Assembly (NCBI GenBank): GCA_009761415.1
Contig: QUOL01000005.1
Coordinates: 1,116,001 to 1,180,000 of the forward strand
DNA: 64,000 nt
Direction of reading: 5' to 3'
DNA from: Sarcomyxa edulis
Taxonomy: Eukaryota; Basidiomycota; Agaricomycetes; Agaricales; Mycenaceae
Within the stretch, counting starts at the first letter, position 1, and each line of letters opens with the position of its first letter. Positions 1-10,835 of the stretch are shown piece by piece. Position numbers and translations under genes: made by a program. Under the pieces are notes generated by a model. It saw only the letters and a program-made list of their open reading frames with translations, did not search any database and was not told the origin of the DNA.

Positions 1-295
1 ACGTAACAGCAGAGCCTTAAGTTTTGGTACACTCGAGGGAGACGTATCCTCAAAAATCGCGCACAAACGGAGAAGTCGGCAAATTCCGAGACACGTAAAA
101 TAGATGACGAATACATCTGCGTAATCACAAATGACAAACGAGTTGCCTTATAAGGCTATCGCGCAATCGATAAAACCTGGACTCTAAAGTGTCCAGGCAT
201 ACAACAAGTGATATAGTTACAGCAGGTGTCTCTACAACAGATATCTACACCTTCCTGAGATGTACATGTACAGATAGAAAGGAAAGACATTCGTA

Positions 296-2045
296 TCAAC
301 GAAGAATCAAGGTCTTGGAATTTGTTGTTGAGCTAGGCCGTCCTACCTCCATGTTCTCTTTTCGATGTGGGCCATCCCAGACTCTCCAGAACTTCAGATA
401 ATCGTCTGCTGCTCCAGTACAGATCATGTCGCCCGCTGGTCCAAGAGCACTGAATAGAATCCTTGAACCATGCGCGTGTTTGAGCTCGCCAATTCGTTCC
501 ATGCTTGGGTACGCGTGGATCATCATGGAGTTGACGGGATACCCATGTGTCGTAAGGAACTCTTTCCGATGGGGACACCATTGGATAGACGTGATCTGGC
601 CTGGAGTTTGCAGAGAATGGACGCATGCTCCAGTGTTGGTGTTCCAGACGTTCACTGTGGCGTCAAGGGTGCCACCTCCCGAGGCAAGGAGGGAAGGTTG
701 CCAAGGACACCACGCAAGAGCCTATGAGACTATCGTCTCAGCATATAATATTCCATTTATGAATGACACAGGACGTACCTTGACAGCAGCTACATGCTTT
801 CTTTTCGTGTACTTCGCACTTCCTCTTGCACCTTCACCAACATCTCCGAGCCTCCCATCCCAAATATTGACGATATTATCATTTCCACCGCTGGCCAGAA
901 GCTCGCCATCTACTCTCCAAAGCAACCCACAGACTTCGCTTTTATGACCTAATAATTCCATAACTTTATGTCTCGGCGCTCTGACATCGTGGTGCCAGAT
1001 ACTACCGTCTTGTTGACAGCCACTGCTCAGGATGTGTTGATGCCAAGAAAGAGAGGCGACTTGCGCCTGATGACCCTTCATCGTCCTTGTCTTCTTTCCG
1101 GTTTCCAGATCCCATAACTCGACTTTTCCATCACCAGTACCGACACCGAGTAACGTTCCATCGTTTGAGTGTTCAACGCTCGAGACGTACGAGATTTCTC
1201 TACGTTCGCAGAGCTCGATAATTGACCGCGAATCGGGTCTCCAGATATATATGTTGTCAGACAGACCAACGGCTACTTCGTTTCGACACGACCAGCTGAG
1301 AGGATTGAGATAGTAGTCCTCTAAGACGCCAGTAGCTCGCAAGATTTGTTCGGGTTTCGAGTTGGTAGAGAGTCGACGTGATTTGTCAACGCTACTGGTG
1401 GAGGCGGGATTTTGAGGTACGGAATATAGCGCTTTGATGAATATACGTTGCTGCGCGAGACTAGTATCAGGAGAGTATCCAGGAGTGTGTTCGTGATAGC
1501 TAAGAATGCGACGGCTCAGATGAATGCCTGTAGCCTCAGATATGCGAGCGGTGTGTCCTGGAGAGCCTGATCTGAAGGGTATAGTCTCCAGAGTAGCCAA
1601 CTTGAATGTATCTTTGTTTTCCCGGGTCGTGATGAATCTGTCAACATTGGCGAGATTCGACTGGACCCAGAGCCAGTCATCATTAATGAAGACTGTATCA
1701 CTAGTAAGAAATTGCGAGACTCACGATAGTCGAAGCAGAATCAGAAAACGACGGTTGAAGCTCGGAAAATTTATACGGTTCAGAGTAAGGAACCCAGTCT
1801 CGGAAAGGGCCCGTGTTGCTTTCCACTTGGCTTGCACATTTCTCGAGCGAAGTTGGAAGTTGATGGTGTACAAGAGGGTTCTCCGGCTCTGGAGGTCCTG
1901 ACATGGGCATGGGTCTTGTGGAACCTCGAGCCCGAACATGGTCGTTTCTAGGTGCAATGGGAACTTGAAAAGGTGCGATTGAAGAAAGCGGGGACCTTGT
2001 CCCCTCGAAATTAGACCTAGTATGAAGCGGCGTTTGAGAAGTCAT
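296..2045 (-). CDS. Cdc20/Fizzy-like WD40 protein (diverged paralog)
   Basis: Three exons by eye: 2045-1725, 1660-779 and 721-296, with introns of 64 and 57 nt, giving about 542 aa. Both introns sit at the same positions and phases as in the Cdc20 gene at 59.1-61.0 kb, so the two are paralogs. The C-box-like DRFITTR opens exon 2, followed by RRILSYHE and a WD40 propeller with repeats ending in LWDL, SIWHHD and VNIWDG. Family role: Cdc20/Cdh1 proteins recruit substrates to the anaphase-promoting complex. The C-terminus is Leu-Arg rather than the Ile-Arg tail that docks the APC3 subunit. The Met at 2045 (MTSQTP) was chosen over the upstream in-frame Met at 2072 because it aligns with MNSKTP of the paralog. 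It is open throughout; whether it still activates the APC is unknown. Confidence 0.85.
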
Positions 2046-2115
2046 CCCTGTGGTATCCAGACCAAGACCCAAGGAAGAGCAGAGTGCAAATGTAAGAAGA
2101 TTGTTCGAGCTGAAA

Positions 2116-2130
2116 CGTCGCGTCGCGTCA
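2116..2130. promoter_or_regulatory. Repeated GACGCG motif upstream of Cdc20-like gene
   Basis: A run of three overlapping CGTCGCG units lies about 70 nt upstream of the Cdc20-like start, in the 286-nt gap between this gene and the 3' end of the Spa2 gene. The core resembles the ACGCG box bound by MBF-type cell-cycle factors in yeasts. The same motif recurs at several other places in the window. The regulatory role is inferred, not shown. Confidence 0.3.
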
Positions 2131-2331
2131 AGTCACGCATCAAATTGCTGGAGGGCGTTGAAGCCTCGAAGGGGGCTAAGATATCTATTATACTTGAGGC
2201 GGAGGATTACCTAGATTAAATAACATTCAAATAACATTACTGGTGAGTTGTGATTAATTTGTTTCGACATGCAAGGTATAGATTCCACAATATCAACGGA
2301 AAAAAAACTGAAGAAAGAGAAAGACGACCCA

Positions 2332-5300
2332 TTACAACTTCATCAGCCCCTTCATCGCATTAGCAACAGCAAAGCTCGACTTGGCCATAATCTGCCGCGA
2401 TTCCTTGGTAACCTCCGACAATGCCTGGACTTCGCTCAACTTATTCGCATGCTCGCTGAGCTCGCGAAGGATTTCAGTGCCTTGTTCTGAAGTCGCAGGT
2501 GGCAGGTTGTCATTACAAACGGCGACAATGCTCGTCACGATGGTGATGATCTGCGTCAGATGCTCATCTAGGGAAGGCGAGGGCGTTGGGCTGCGGACAC
2601 TTGTAAGTACGCTCTGGATGGCGTATACGATTGAGTCCGTTTGAGCCTCGAGATATGGCTGGAGATAGCTAGCATTCAGTATACCAGATAATTCGAAGAA
2701 TAACAATGAACGTCTACCTTCAATTCAGCCCATGCGTCTTCCGGACCATCTGCCATAGCCGAATCATCGCTCATAACGCCACCTGAACTTGTAGGCGGCT
2801 GGTCGAAAATAGGTGGCGGCGAATTTGTACCGGAACTTGAGTGCTCCGACGGCGCTCTTCGTCGCGAGTCGCCGTATGAGCGACTGATGTTATTCGAAGG
2901 CGACACGGGGGATCGAGCTTCGGAGAATCGGCCTCTACTAGAGCTCGATGTAGTACTCCCTGTCCGCTGATGTACTCCCTTCAGTTCGTCGACGGACCGC
3001 AACGATGGTGCAAAACCGTTGGTGGCAGATGCGCTAGACGCATAGGACACAGGCGTAAACTGTTCCTGCTCAGCCTTGGTGGCCTTACGAATACACACAG
3101 TCCGGCCAATTTCTGTGACGGTTGCCGAGACATGACTGGCAGCAGCATCCAACAAGCTGACCGGTGACATCCCAGAACTCGTAGCATGAGTCTTGGAGGC
3201 TGTCACGAGATTGCTCAGAGTGGCTTCAGCACGCTCACGGAGTGATCGCAGGGCATCGAGGTCAACATCGGAACGATCCCGCTGCGGTCGGCGTTCGAAC
3301 ATTCGAACATCATCAACGATGGCAGAAACGGAGTTGACAACTGATTTCATGGGGGTCAGGACGCGTGTAGGTGCATTCGAACGACCAGCGGTGAGGAGGC
3401 TGTCGATGGCTGACAAGAAGGCGGTGACATGAATATCAAGGATGCCACCATCTGGAGATACAGGGAGTTGGTCTTCTGTTGGCTGTTTCGGTGCTTGTAG
3501 GAATAGCTGCGACGTCGCTGAAAGGTGTTCACCAGAATCAGAATGGGAACAATGAGTGACAGCATTAGGCTCACCCTTGACATTTCGTAGCTCGGTCTTC
3601 GCTTGCTCATACTTTCGTTTATACTCCTTCAGTTGAGCGTCCTGTTCACGGATGACGGACAGGTCTGAATCTTTCGCGCTCATAAGTTCATCGTTTCTGC
3701 GGGACAGGTCTGTGACTTCCAGCAGTAGACCTTCCATGTCAGATTTAAGTTGTTCGACAATCTCTGGATCAGCCTGTAGGTGGACTGAGTATCAAAACTT
3801 GAACGAGAGCTGCAGATACGCACCCTGGCACCCCCGTTCACTCGTTCCTCCTCCAGAGTCTCACATCGATCGCGTAAGATCTGAAGCTCTTCTTCGTCCT
3901 CTTGCGCTCTACGAGCCTCTCGTTCCTTCTCCCTAGATCGTGTTTCTCGAACGTCGTCAAGTTCCTTCTGCAATGCCAGCATCGCAGCACTCTGTTCTTC
4001 GGCTCGCTGATGAATAATATCAGATACTCTATTACACCAGAGGATAGACACACACTCACCCGTCTCAGATCCAGCAACTCCTCCTCCATCTGTCTGACCC
4101 GAACCTCGCCTTCATTCCATTTCCTCTCTCGTTCCTCCGTATCCCCAAGGTCTCTTTGCAACGTACTGATCTGGTTCTGCATAGTAGCAATCTTGAACTC
4201 ATACTCCCTCCTCATCTTCTCCTGATCATCACCCCCTCCAGCACTCGCCCGCATCATCCTCGCACCAATTCCCGTCGCCCCACCCGATCTGTCAGACTGC
4301 ACAGACGACCGGCCATACTTGTCATAATACTCATCCCCACTTCTGCCCTGAGGAGACATCGGTCCCTCATCATCCTCATCATCTACATCCTTTAGCCGAG
4401 CACTCAACCCGCTCAACCCAACCAACGGACTCCTCGGACTCAGATATTCACTCGCACTATCCGGTTCTGCATCCGTCAAAGGATCGCGACTCCGATCGCG
4501 ACTCCGATCTCCATCCTCCTCCATCATTGTACTACCACTTTCTCTCGCATCCCGCCCATAAGGAACTTGTATCTCTTCTTCAGCGATAGTACTCTTGATG
4601 GGCACGATCATTCCACTCGTGGCGGTCGTACTCTGCGCAGCCGTGCTAGCAGAATCGCTTGTCCCGCTGACACTGACACTCTGCGCTCGACGATCCCCCC
4701 GTTCACGATCACGCTCGTCGGACTTTCTAGTGGTATCCACAGATGGTCTACGTCGAGAAGAGATACTACCTGTATACGTATCCTGGCTGGACCGACCAGG
4801 CGCATACGTGTCTTCGCTTCTGCGTGACGAAAAGTCAACCTCACTGGGTCGACGTCTATCTTCTGATGGGCGTCGACCAGAAACGCTACCACCATATCCA
4901 CTGTCGATGGGGCCTTCTGATGCGCGTCCAGAGGTGCGGATGTTCAGGGGCGAGGTACGTGGAGAGATTACTTTTGCAGGGAACTCAGGATTAGGCTGGT
5001 CGTCATAAGTAGATCCAGGTGAAGAAGGCTGATATAATATACATAAATGAACACGAACAAAGACAACAAAGCCTGAGACTGGAAACGTACATCCTCTTTG
5101 AACTCTGGATATCGGCGAGCTAGTTCATAGTAAACATCACTTGAGAGGTCTTCAAACCGGGTAGTGGGAAGTGTGGCGAGTTTCTGGCGGGCTTGATTTC
5201 GTTTTGGATGGAATTCTTCACGGACGGGGAGGAATGGTACTGTCACAGCCAACATTAGTCGATACCGGCGATGATGAGGTGCTATACGTACCCTCCTTTT

Positions 5301-5668
5301 CGTTCTTCCTGCGAACGAGTTCATCGTATACGTCCGTGGACAATTCATGGAATTGTTGGATAGTAAGGCGGGTGAGTTTTTGCCTAGCGGTCGAGCGAGA
5401 GTTGGGAGCGGCTATTACGAGATTCGGGTAAGGATGAGCGAGTCAATGTATGAGTCAAAAAAAAAAGAGAGATACCCTTTGCGAGATAGGCAGCAAGGTA
5501 TTTGGTGAGTTCATCAAAATGAGTTCGTGAGATGAGCCTGTAATCGATTGTAGGAACAGCGGGAACGTTTTTGTCTCTGATCGGACGATACGAGTCGTTT
5601 CGGTAGTTCGATATACCAGAGAAAGCGGTTGGGGTAGGAGAGGGTGCTCTTGAGCGAGACTTGTTCAT
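2332..5668 (-). CDS. SPA2: Spa2-type polarisome scaffold protein (GIT/SHD repeats)
   Basis: A multi-exon gene read from ATG 5668 to the stop at 2332. Near the N-terminus are two Spa2-homology repeats, each with the pattern ARQKL-(L/T)-x-F-x-(D/E)LS-x-DVY-x-EL-x-RR, at about 5400-5290 and 5210-5095, separated by short introns. A long Ser/Arg/Asp-rich disordered region follows. A strongly charged coiled coil (about 4250-3600, rich in EEL, REKERE and LEEER) comes next, then a second linker. The C-terminal helical domain ends in MKGLMKL. This order (SHD repeats, coiled coil, C-terminal domain) is that of Spa2/Sph1, which organise actin, formin and MAP kinase modules at growing hyphal tips. The first intron starts right after AYLAK and is needed to bring the first repeat into frame. 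Looks intact. Confidence 0.88.
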
Positions 5669-5820
5669 GGCGGTTGGGAGAGAGAGGTGTTGCGGTTGTG
5701 GGCGTTGGAGGCGTTGCTCGTCAACGACCCATCCTCGTTGCACAACACGTGGATCAAAAATAGATTAGATTAGATCAAGTATGCAAGTATAGACTCTGAT
5801 AGATATCTCGTATCTAGGAT

Positions 5821-7107
5821 CTACGAGGCACGCTTGGCCTTGGCCAATGCACGCCTTCGTATATCCTTGTGTAGCCTATGAGTGTATCTCACAAAGTGCG
5901 GAACTCCAATCAGGTGGATCAAGTAATCCAACACCGCGTGAGACCAGAAGGGCGTCGAAGTCGCGGTTCGGCCACTACCTACTGCACCACACTCAAGTCC
6001 GATCTTTGAGAGCGCAGAGCGGACATACGCTGACGGTTCTGGAACCAGTATGGCCGACTTTCGGATCTTGGATAGCTTTGACACCTGCAGAGATGGTTAA
6101 TCGTTCGCTATGCCCGCGGAGAAGGCGGAACAGACTCACAACGAAATAGGTGTTCAAGTGCTGGACTAGGACGTGGCTGGATTTGACTTCTTCAGCAAGG
6201 GCATCGCTGAATGTGGCGAGGAAGGCTTTTGTGCCCGAGTAGGTTGCCAGCATGGGTGAAGGGACGGACCCAGCGAACGAGCCAATGTTCAGAATCAAGC
6301 CGCGTTTCCTGCACGCTTGTGAGAGATGGGACATGGACAAGGAGGTGTTTCTCACCGTTGCAACATTCCAGGCAAGACAATGTAAGTTACTGCGAGAGTT
6401 GCGTTGATATTGATGGTCACGATGTCTTGAATCTCTGTTTCGGGCGTATCAACGAAATCTGTTGGCATCGAATGTGATTTGCCAACATTGTTCACTGCAA
6501 TAAATATGGTTCAGCGGCCACAGCGAGGAAGGTATACCGGAAGAGCTTGCCCAGGACACCGATATCCAATTCGCTGAACTGAGACTTGAAAGTGGCAAAA
6601 CCCTCGTGGTCATTTTTTGAAAAATCAATCAAGTGGACGATAGTAGCAGTGCCGGGGTACTTGTTTTCTACAAACAGAATTAGATTGACTAGACAAACAG
6701 AAGTCTACAGGTGAGGTACCTATTTGGGTTGCTATCTCTTTGAGCAGGTTCTCCTTCCTAGCCACCAAAACGATATTGAAACCCGCTTTTGCAAGTTGAA
6801 AAGCAAACTCTTTTCCAATGCCGTCGGACGCGCCAGTGACTACAGCCCAAGAACCTTTTCCTGCCCCAAATTTTTTGAGCTGTTTAAGGATGTTAGTGCG
6901 CGTATATGAGTAAGTATAACGAACATACACTGGTTCCGGGCAAGATAAACGTCTGAACAAAGACGACGAGTGCTTGATATAATTTAGCGGCGAGACTGAG
7001 TACTCCCACACCAAACACAAAATACACGATATACGAGTCTCCTACTATATGCTATAATCAGCAACATGAGATGCACGGGACAGCAAGTTGACCTCACGGT
7101 CGATCAT
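5821..7107 (-). CDS. IFA38: Very-long-chain 3-oxoacyl-CoA reductase (SDR family)
   Basis: Short-chain dehydrogenase of the KAR/Ifa38/HSD17B12 type, which reduces 3-oxoacyl-CoA with NADPH in ER fatty-acid elongation. Visible: a hydrophobic N-terminal segment ([16 protein letters not shown]), the conserved [14 protein letters not shown] lead-in, the cofactor motif [15 protein letters not shown], and the catalytic Tyr/Lys in YSGTK. It ends KAKRAS. The start is a 15-nt first exon (ATG at 7107) joined through a 41-nt intron (7092-7052) to the frame of the membrane segment; this is the only join found that gives an in-frame Met. Intron 6550-6495 must use a GC donor to keep the VLVNNVG frame. It is divergent from the decarboxylase at 7243, with 135 bp between the two starts. 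Confidence 0.88.
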
Positions 7108-7173
7108 GGCACTGGCAGGAGGAAGACGGCTACCTCAATTCACATCAGTCACTCCACGTGCTACAGTATTGGC

Positions 7174-7180
7174 TATAAAT
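7174..7180 (+). promoter_or_regulatory. TATA box of the decarboxylase gene
   Basis: TATAAAT lies 63 nt upstream of the decarboxylase ATG, inside the 135-bp gap shared with the divergent reductase gene. Position and sequence fit a fungal TATA element. The gap is short, so the two genes may share regulatory sites. Confidence 0.55.
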
Positions 7181-7242
7181 ACCCATCTACGCGTAAATCC
7201 GCACTCGATCTCTCAATTCTCTTCATCATCTCTCATCATCTC

Positions 7243-9337
7243 ATGGATATCGAACAGTAGGTCGCTCTCTTGCAAGCTACGCTACACTTAATGGACATAC
7301 TCTTTGCATATTGTAGGTTTAGAAAGGCTGGCTACCAGGCTATAGACCGCATCTGCGACTATTATTATAATCTCCAAAATCTACCCGTTACATCCAACGT
7401 ACAACCAGGCTATCTACGCAATGCACTCCCATGTAAGCCTCGTCACACTGATTTGTTCACGCACTCACCTTTTAGACTGCAGCCACTGCTCCAGAGACCG
7501 GCGAGGACTTTCAGATCATCGCAGATGATTATCAGAAACTTATCGTGCCAGGTACTGCTGACCTATCATCTATCGACGTCTGACACAAACCTCGACAGGA
7601 TTGACCCACTGGCAACACCCATCATTTTTCGCCTTTTTTCCTACCGCATGCACTTTCGAGGGAATGCTCGCAGATCTATATGCTAGTAGTGCTGCTAATC
7701 CAGGGTTCAATGTGCGTGCACACACGCGATACGATGACCCAACTGACTGTCATCTAGTGGTCCGCAAGCCCTGCGTGTACTGAACTAGAAGCAGTCGTGA
7801 TGGACTGGGCTGCCCAACTCCTCGGTCTCAGTCCTGCTTTCCTAAATACCTCCGGTGTCGGCGGAGGATGCATTCAGGTCCGTCCCTTTCTTCCTGATTT
7901 CACTTTTATCTTGGACTCGACGTAGACTAACAAACTACCAGAGTACAGCCTCTGATTCGGCTCTCATCGCCGTTGTAGCCGCTCGGTCTCTCTACCAACG
8001 CACACATCCAGAAGCTCAATTAGACCAACTCGTTATATATACCACAACACAGACCCACTCTCTCGGACTGAAAGCAGGGCTAGTACTTGGCCTAGCAGTC
8101 CGGGCTCTTGAGGTCACGCGAGAGGATGAATTCTCCTTGCGCGGTGATACGCTAAAGGCTGCATTGCAAGACGACGAAGCCAAAGGACGCAAACCTTTTA
8201 TACTACGCAAGTTATTCGACAATTGGTCAATATCCCAGCTGATAATCAAATCTCAGTCGCGACCGTTGGAACGACCTCTTCTGGAGCTATCGACAACCTG
8301 ACGGAAATAGGTGAAGTCGGTATGTACCTCTCATTAAATCCGTTCGTTTACTACGAACTCACCGTCTATCACATAGTCAAGGACTATCCATCTCTGTGGG
8401 TTCACGTCGATGCCGCATGGGCAGGCGTAGCTCTGGCCTGTCCCGAATTCAGGCAGAAAGCTCATCTGGACGCGTTCAACAAATACGCAAACTCTTTCTG
8501 CACCAACTTCCACAAGGTTCGCTCCGTACCCTCTCAGTATTTCTTTAGAGCCCTTCCTGATCCACTGACAACCTGTAGTGGGGTCTCACTAATTTCGACG
8601 CTTCCACTCTCTGGGTCAGGGATCGCAAATACCTGACAGATGCATTAGATGTCACCCCTCCATTCTTGCGCACCGCGCAGGGAGATGCAGGTATGCTCGC
8701 ATAAACACATCTACAAACGACATCGCTAATACAAAATCATGTGTCACAGGCATCGTCATTGACTACCGCAACTGGCACCTCGCACTCGGCCGCCGTTTCC
8801 GCTCTCTCAAACTGTGGTTCGTGCTACGCAGCTTTGGCGCAGAGGGGTTCAGAGCGTACATTCGTCGCGTAAGCTCCCGTGTTTCCTGATACAGTCAAAT
8901 ATTTACTACCACCCGTCGCATCTCTCCAGACAATTCAACTCAATGAACTATTCGCATCCCTCGTAGAATCCTCCCCCCTCCTCTCCCTCGTAACCCCTTC
9001 CTCCCTCGCCCTATCCGTCTTCCGCCTAACTCCACCCCCCACATCTCCCGACTCCCCCGCACACACCCTAGTCGAACTGAACACCCTCAACAGACTCTTC
9101 TACACACGCATCTCAGCCCGCAACGACATCCTCCTCACACAAACCGTACTGAACGATGTGTACTGCATACGTTTCGCCGTTGGAGCCGCGAGGACGACGG
9201 AGGAGCATATACGGAGGGCGTTTGATGTGTTGAGTGAGGAGGGACGGAAGGCTACTGAGACTTGGGAGAATGAGAGACAGTCCATCAATAAATTGGAGGC
9301 ACTGATATCGACAAACTTTCCCAAGATGGAGGTTTAG
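7243..9337 (+). CDS. Aromatic-L-amino-acid decarboxylase-like PLP enzyme
   Basis: Group II PLP-dependent decarboxylase (AADC/tryptophan/tyrosine decarboxylase family), converting an aromatic amino acid to its amine. About ten exons; the first is 14 nt (MDIEQ). Visible motifs: [17 protein letters not shown]-type substrate loop ([11 protein letters not shown]), [20 protein letters not shown]-equivalent [19 protein letters not shown], and the PLP lysine in TNFHK followed by WGLTNFD after an intron. The C-terminal domain is complete and ends KMEV. Intron 8207-8256 has a GCAAGT donor; no GT donor keeps the frame into [15 protein letters not shown]. The substrate cannot be told from the sequence. 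Neighbouring P450 genes on the same strand could act on the amine product, but this is only a positional hint. Looks functional. Confidence 0.9.
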
Positions 9338-10835
9338 TCGTTAGTCTCATGTAAGTAGTGGGAAACCACGTATCTACTTTGCTGTATGTATCATTCGAGA
9401 TGGGTTTGATTACGCGCCCTTGGTAAGCTCGCAGACAAGATAACATTATACACGGATATCTCACGATTGGGGTGTACAAACGACTCTGGGTATTCCCTCT
9501 CAACGTTCTGTTATCATTTCACAATGAGCATCAAAGTACCCCCTTGTGGAAGGACGCAGCTATCAATAGCACAAGCTATATGAACACGATGTTCAAGATC
9601 AGAGAGTTGACTTCATCGGCGCACGCAGGCGTATCTGAGAAGAGCAACCAATCATCACGGTGGCCACAAGTTTGGAGGAGAAAGGCTGATGTCACGGTAA
9701 ACCCAGACTGAACGTTGTTGACTTCCCCGTTCTAGCCCACCCCTCGGTACTCGGACATCGATGGAAGGTTATGGAAAGACTGTAGCTTGAATTAAGCTTC
9801 TCCCGTAAACGTGTATCATGTGGATGATCTGAGCGCTGTGAGCTACAGTCGTATGCAAGGACTACCACCGCCACTAGATCGTACGGAAGGCCTTGCGCAG
9901 TGCGTGCAGATACTTATGCGGACAAAATGTTTTTAAAAAGCGGGAACTTTACTTTGCAGAGAATACCGCGCAGACCTCCGCGTTCCTGGTGTGTGAGTGA
10001 GTCCGACGCGATTCGACGCGATTCGACGCGTGACTCTGAGGGACGGGTTATTTTATAGGGACGCTCTTGCCAAATAGGCGGATTGTCTGATTGCGTGCAC
10101 CTCTCTCTCTCATGCTCCTGAACTTGGTAAGTACTTTCCATCGACGTACTCATCACTCATTCTCCGAGTTTCTCGCTCTTTCATGTACCTTACCAATCCA
10201 ACCGGGTCTGGACCGCACTCGTGAGTCGTGGGATCGAGCGATTCTTAGCTTGTCGGAGCCATGGCTCCACCGTCTCTTCAAGATTGCAATTTTGGACCTT
10301 CTGGTTGATTTTTAGGGCGCTTTTACTACATAGAAATATGCGCCGTCATACATCCTGGAAGGCGCCAAAGTTCTTTTGTAGTGAAAAATAGTCGAGGCCC
10401 ATTAAGGGTACAGCGAATGCTTCTTTCGGAGATGATTAACGCCTACCACTGATTGGTAAGCGCTCTCCTTACTGACCCTCTGTCCGCAGTGCTATAACTG
10501 ACTCTCGCAGCCAATTCAGGTAATCGTGTGTCCAAAGCCCTCTTCAATGCTGCAAAGTTGTCAGCCCCTAGCCGCGTCATCCTTGTTCTGATGCAGCAAA
10601 GGCCGAAGTCATACGGACTCTTGTCATGCGAGTACACGAACCAAGGAGATGAGGCGCCATGGCAGTCATTTCAGTTGACACAAGAAGCATGCTCGCCGTC
10701 ATCTGGTCCACGAGTGTGGTAAATCAGGTCGCTGGTCTGAGCTTCCTTTCCCATGTCCTTTACTGTGGGATGTATATAACGCCGATTTCGTATGCACGTC
10801 CTGTCTTATTACGACTATCTGCCTTGTCCTTCACT
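9338..10835. other. Intergenic region with promoter of first P450 gene
   Basis: No convincing gene; the open frames here are short and lack family features. It contains a triple 10-bp direct repeat (ATTCGACGCG type, 10001-10030) and a module with GGGACGCTCTTGCCAAATAG near 10060 that recurs upstream of the second P450. A block at about 10655-10790 is clearly similar to 14220-14345 and ends in TATATAACG, a likely TATA element about 65 nt before the P450 ATG. Confidence 0.6.
10001..10030. repeat. Triple 10-bp tandem repeat containing CGACGCG
   Basis: Three consecutive 10-mers ending in CGACGCG (GTCCGACGCG, ATTCGACGCG, ATTCGACGCG), followed by TGACTC. It sits about 0.8 kb upstream of the first P450 start. 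A related GACGCG cluster (13586-13607) occupies the matching place upstream of the second P450. Confidence 0.8.
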
